NCBI RefSeq assembly: GCF_013365535.1
Contig: NZ_CP053590.1
Span: 1,230,501-1,294,500 of the forward strand
Direction: 5' to 3'
DNA from: Aquimarina sp. TRL1
GTDB taxonomy: Bacteria; Bacteroidota; Bacteroidia; Flavobacteriales; Flavobacteriaceae
DNA: 64,000 nt
In this document: one piece after another, positions 62,802 to 64,000 of the stretch
How positions within the stretch are numbered: position 1 is the first letter of the stretch
Layout: the number at the start of each line of letters is the position of its first letter
Notes under the pieces: model-generated
Databases searched by the model: none
What the model was told of the DNA's origin: nothing
What the model saw: the letters and a program-made list of their open reading frames with translations, nothing else
Translations under genes and position numbers: made by a program

Positions 62802-63152
62802 ATTAAAAATGAAAATATTAAAAAAATAAAATTATGAAATAGAAAGTACCCGAATTATGCAATAGGTTTTCACAGCAAAAGCTAAAATAGTGACAAAGGA
62901 GTAACTACCCGGTCTATTTTGATAACACAAACTCAACTACTAAAATATCAGAATACACTAAACGCTATACAATATTTAGCCATCTCATGCCCAGGTCGAA
63001 AATCTGTTGTATAATTTCGGGCTTTTAACTCCCTCTAAACATTTAAAAACCACCAATCCTAACCTACCCATGCTTTGGTTTTTAAGCACAAATCCCCTTA
63101 AGGTCAAAAATTAAGAACATACTACAAAACCACCCGAGATGGTTATATTTAG
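62802..63152. other. 351-base stretch without a recognised gene
   Basis: This AT-rich segment between the inverted repeat and the trmN6 terminator shows no credible reading frame, RNA fold or repeat that I can identify. Confidence 0.5.
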
Positions 63153-63195
63153 AAAAAGTGAGGATTCTTTGTGAATTCTTGCTTTTTCACTTTTT
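63153..63195 (-). terminator. terminator of trmN6
   Basis: AAAAAGTGA and TCACTTTTT form the outer stem, with an inner GGATTC/GAATTC-type pairing. It ends in a T-run when read on the minus strand and lies just after the stop codon at 63199. Confidence 0.7.
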
Positions 63196-63198
63196 GTA

Positions 63199-63912
63199 TT
63201 ACATTTTTAAATAAAAGTCTTTTGTCAGCTTCATATAAGCTTCTGTATATTGGTGTCTGGAAGACTCTATCACCAGCTCTTCTTCTTCACACATTTTATC
63301 CAAAAAACCTAGTTCCAAAAGGCTTCTTTTCAAAACTGTATCTGGAGTCCCTCTAACTCTGGTAATTCGTTGCGGAAACAAGGAAACCTGTGCTGCCAAC
63401 TCTATAATTCGCTTCTCTTCTTTAAAAGGAACTATCAATGCTAGTTTACCTTGCTCATTCAATAGATGAACAGCCCCGTGAATAAGATGTTCAAACGGAA
63501 GGGCTTCTTCAAACCTTGCCAAATCTCTTTTGACATCTGTTGTTTTATAATCCTCTGCAAAAAATGGGGGATTACTAATAATCAGGTCGTAAGAATCCTC
63601 TATTTCAGTCACAAATTCCTGAAAAGAGGCATGATAACAAAAAAGCCTATCCCCCCAAGGAGACCCCTCAAAATTATCAACTGCTTGCTCATATGCATCA
63701 GAATCAATCTCTAACGCATCGACAATTTCTGCCGGAGATCGCTGCGCCATCATCAGAGCAATAACCCCTGTTCCGGTTCCCACATCCAATATAGAATGTA
63801 CAGTATCAGATACAGAAGCCCAAGCCCCTAAGAGCACCCCATCTGTCCCTATCTTCATAGCACATCGCTCTTGATGCACTTCAAATCTTTTAAACACAAA
63901 AGGTTTACTCAT
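63199..63912 (-). CDS. trmN6: tRNA1(Val) (adenine(37)-N6)-methyltransferase
   Basis: The 237-residue protein methylates adenine 37 of tRNA-Val using SAM. It has the SAM motif LDVGTGTGVIALMMAQR (about residues 42-58), the acidic ALEIDSDAYEQA, and the N6-adenine catalytic motif NPPF in LIISNPPFFAEDYK. A C-terminal region with RKRSLLELGF-like residues follows (KRSLLELGFLDK). No other tRNA gene is adjacent. The last 88 bases of the window after its start contain no gene I can support. Confidence 0.93.
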   Translation of the reverse strand: MSKPFVFKRFEVHQERCAMKIGTDGVLLGAWASVSDTVHSILDVGTGTGVIALMMAQRSPAEIVDALEIDSDAYEQAVDNFEGSPWGDRLFCYHASFQEFVTEIEDSYDLIISNPPFFAEDYKTTDVKRDLARFEEALPFEHLIHGAVHLLNEQGKLALIVPFKEEKRIIELAAQVSLFPQRITRVRGTPDTVLKRSLLELGFLDKMCEEEELVIESSRHQYTEAYMKLTKDFYLKM

Positions 63913-64000
63913 ACACTAAACATTTCCAAAACAGTTACAGATACAAATCAATTAATCCATCCGGCACCTGAACCAAAATTTGTTTTTTATTTCTATCTAC

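Overview
The window looks like a chromosomal segment of a member of the Bacteroidota, most likely a marine flavobacterium (Flavobacteriaceae). The evidence is low GC content, a SusC/SusD pair with an ECF sigma/FecR switch, a mevalonate pathway, several TAnnTTTG-type promoters, and an arsenosugar gene set of the flavobacterial type. Genus is not determined.

Layout. 1-170 is an edge region in which I see no gene. 171-6387 is a minus-strand block: coaX, an outer-membrane barrel protein, a TPR protein, lptC, a small membrane protein, a CNNM/CorC-type protein and, separately, a YhhN-like membrane protein. A tRNA-Phe with a clear promoter and terminator follows at 6489. 6730-11511 holds a sterol-desaturase-type enzyme, a small cysteine-rich peptide with a double-glycine-like leader, and a redox-repair group msrB-msrA-selO-msrA2. 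11531-18212 is a complete surface-signalling unit: SusD, SusC with an STN domain, FecR, and a divergent ECF sigma factor. 18396-20915 has a PAP2 phosphatase and glpD.

21149-26740 is an arsenosugar module: an AhpD-like protein, the radical SAM protein ArsS, a rhodanese, a DUF2064 glycosyltransferase, a purine nucleoside phosphorylase, ArsM and a PiT-type transporter. A further arsenosugar-type glycosyltransferase lies at 35644 beside a DUF547 protein. 34006-48635 also contains cell-envelope proteins (Omp85-like, lipoprotein, GH113-like, second DUF547), a flavoprotein plus polyferredoxin, and a glycosyltransferase operon.

Between these two parts, 26852-32073 on the minus strand is the most interesting locus. 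It is a five-gene operon in the order MetRS-like protein, lysine/ornithine-type N-hydroxylase, stand-alone cupin, DAO-type flavoprotein, MFS exporter. These are the parts of the hydrazine (N-N bond) machinery known from s56-p1 (Spb38/39/40) and triacsin biosynthesis. Here, however, the cupin and MetRS-like parts of the synthetase are separate proteins. The predicted product is a small hydrazino acid that is exported.

49280-64000 is mostly housekeeping: a pseudouridine synthase with Glu in place of the catalytic Asp, a nitrilase, mevalonate kinase, diphosphomevalonate decarboxylase, a UbiA prenyltransferase, TspO, TetR, a GcdH-GDPD-BaiN-DUF1697 operon, and TrmN6. Inside it, two paralogous 114-residue secreted proteins share an upstream architecture of 11-bp-spaced TAAC direct repeats and a promoter, suggesting control by an OmpR/PhoB-type regulator.
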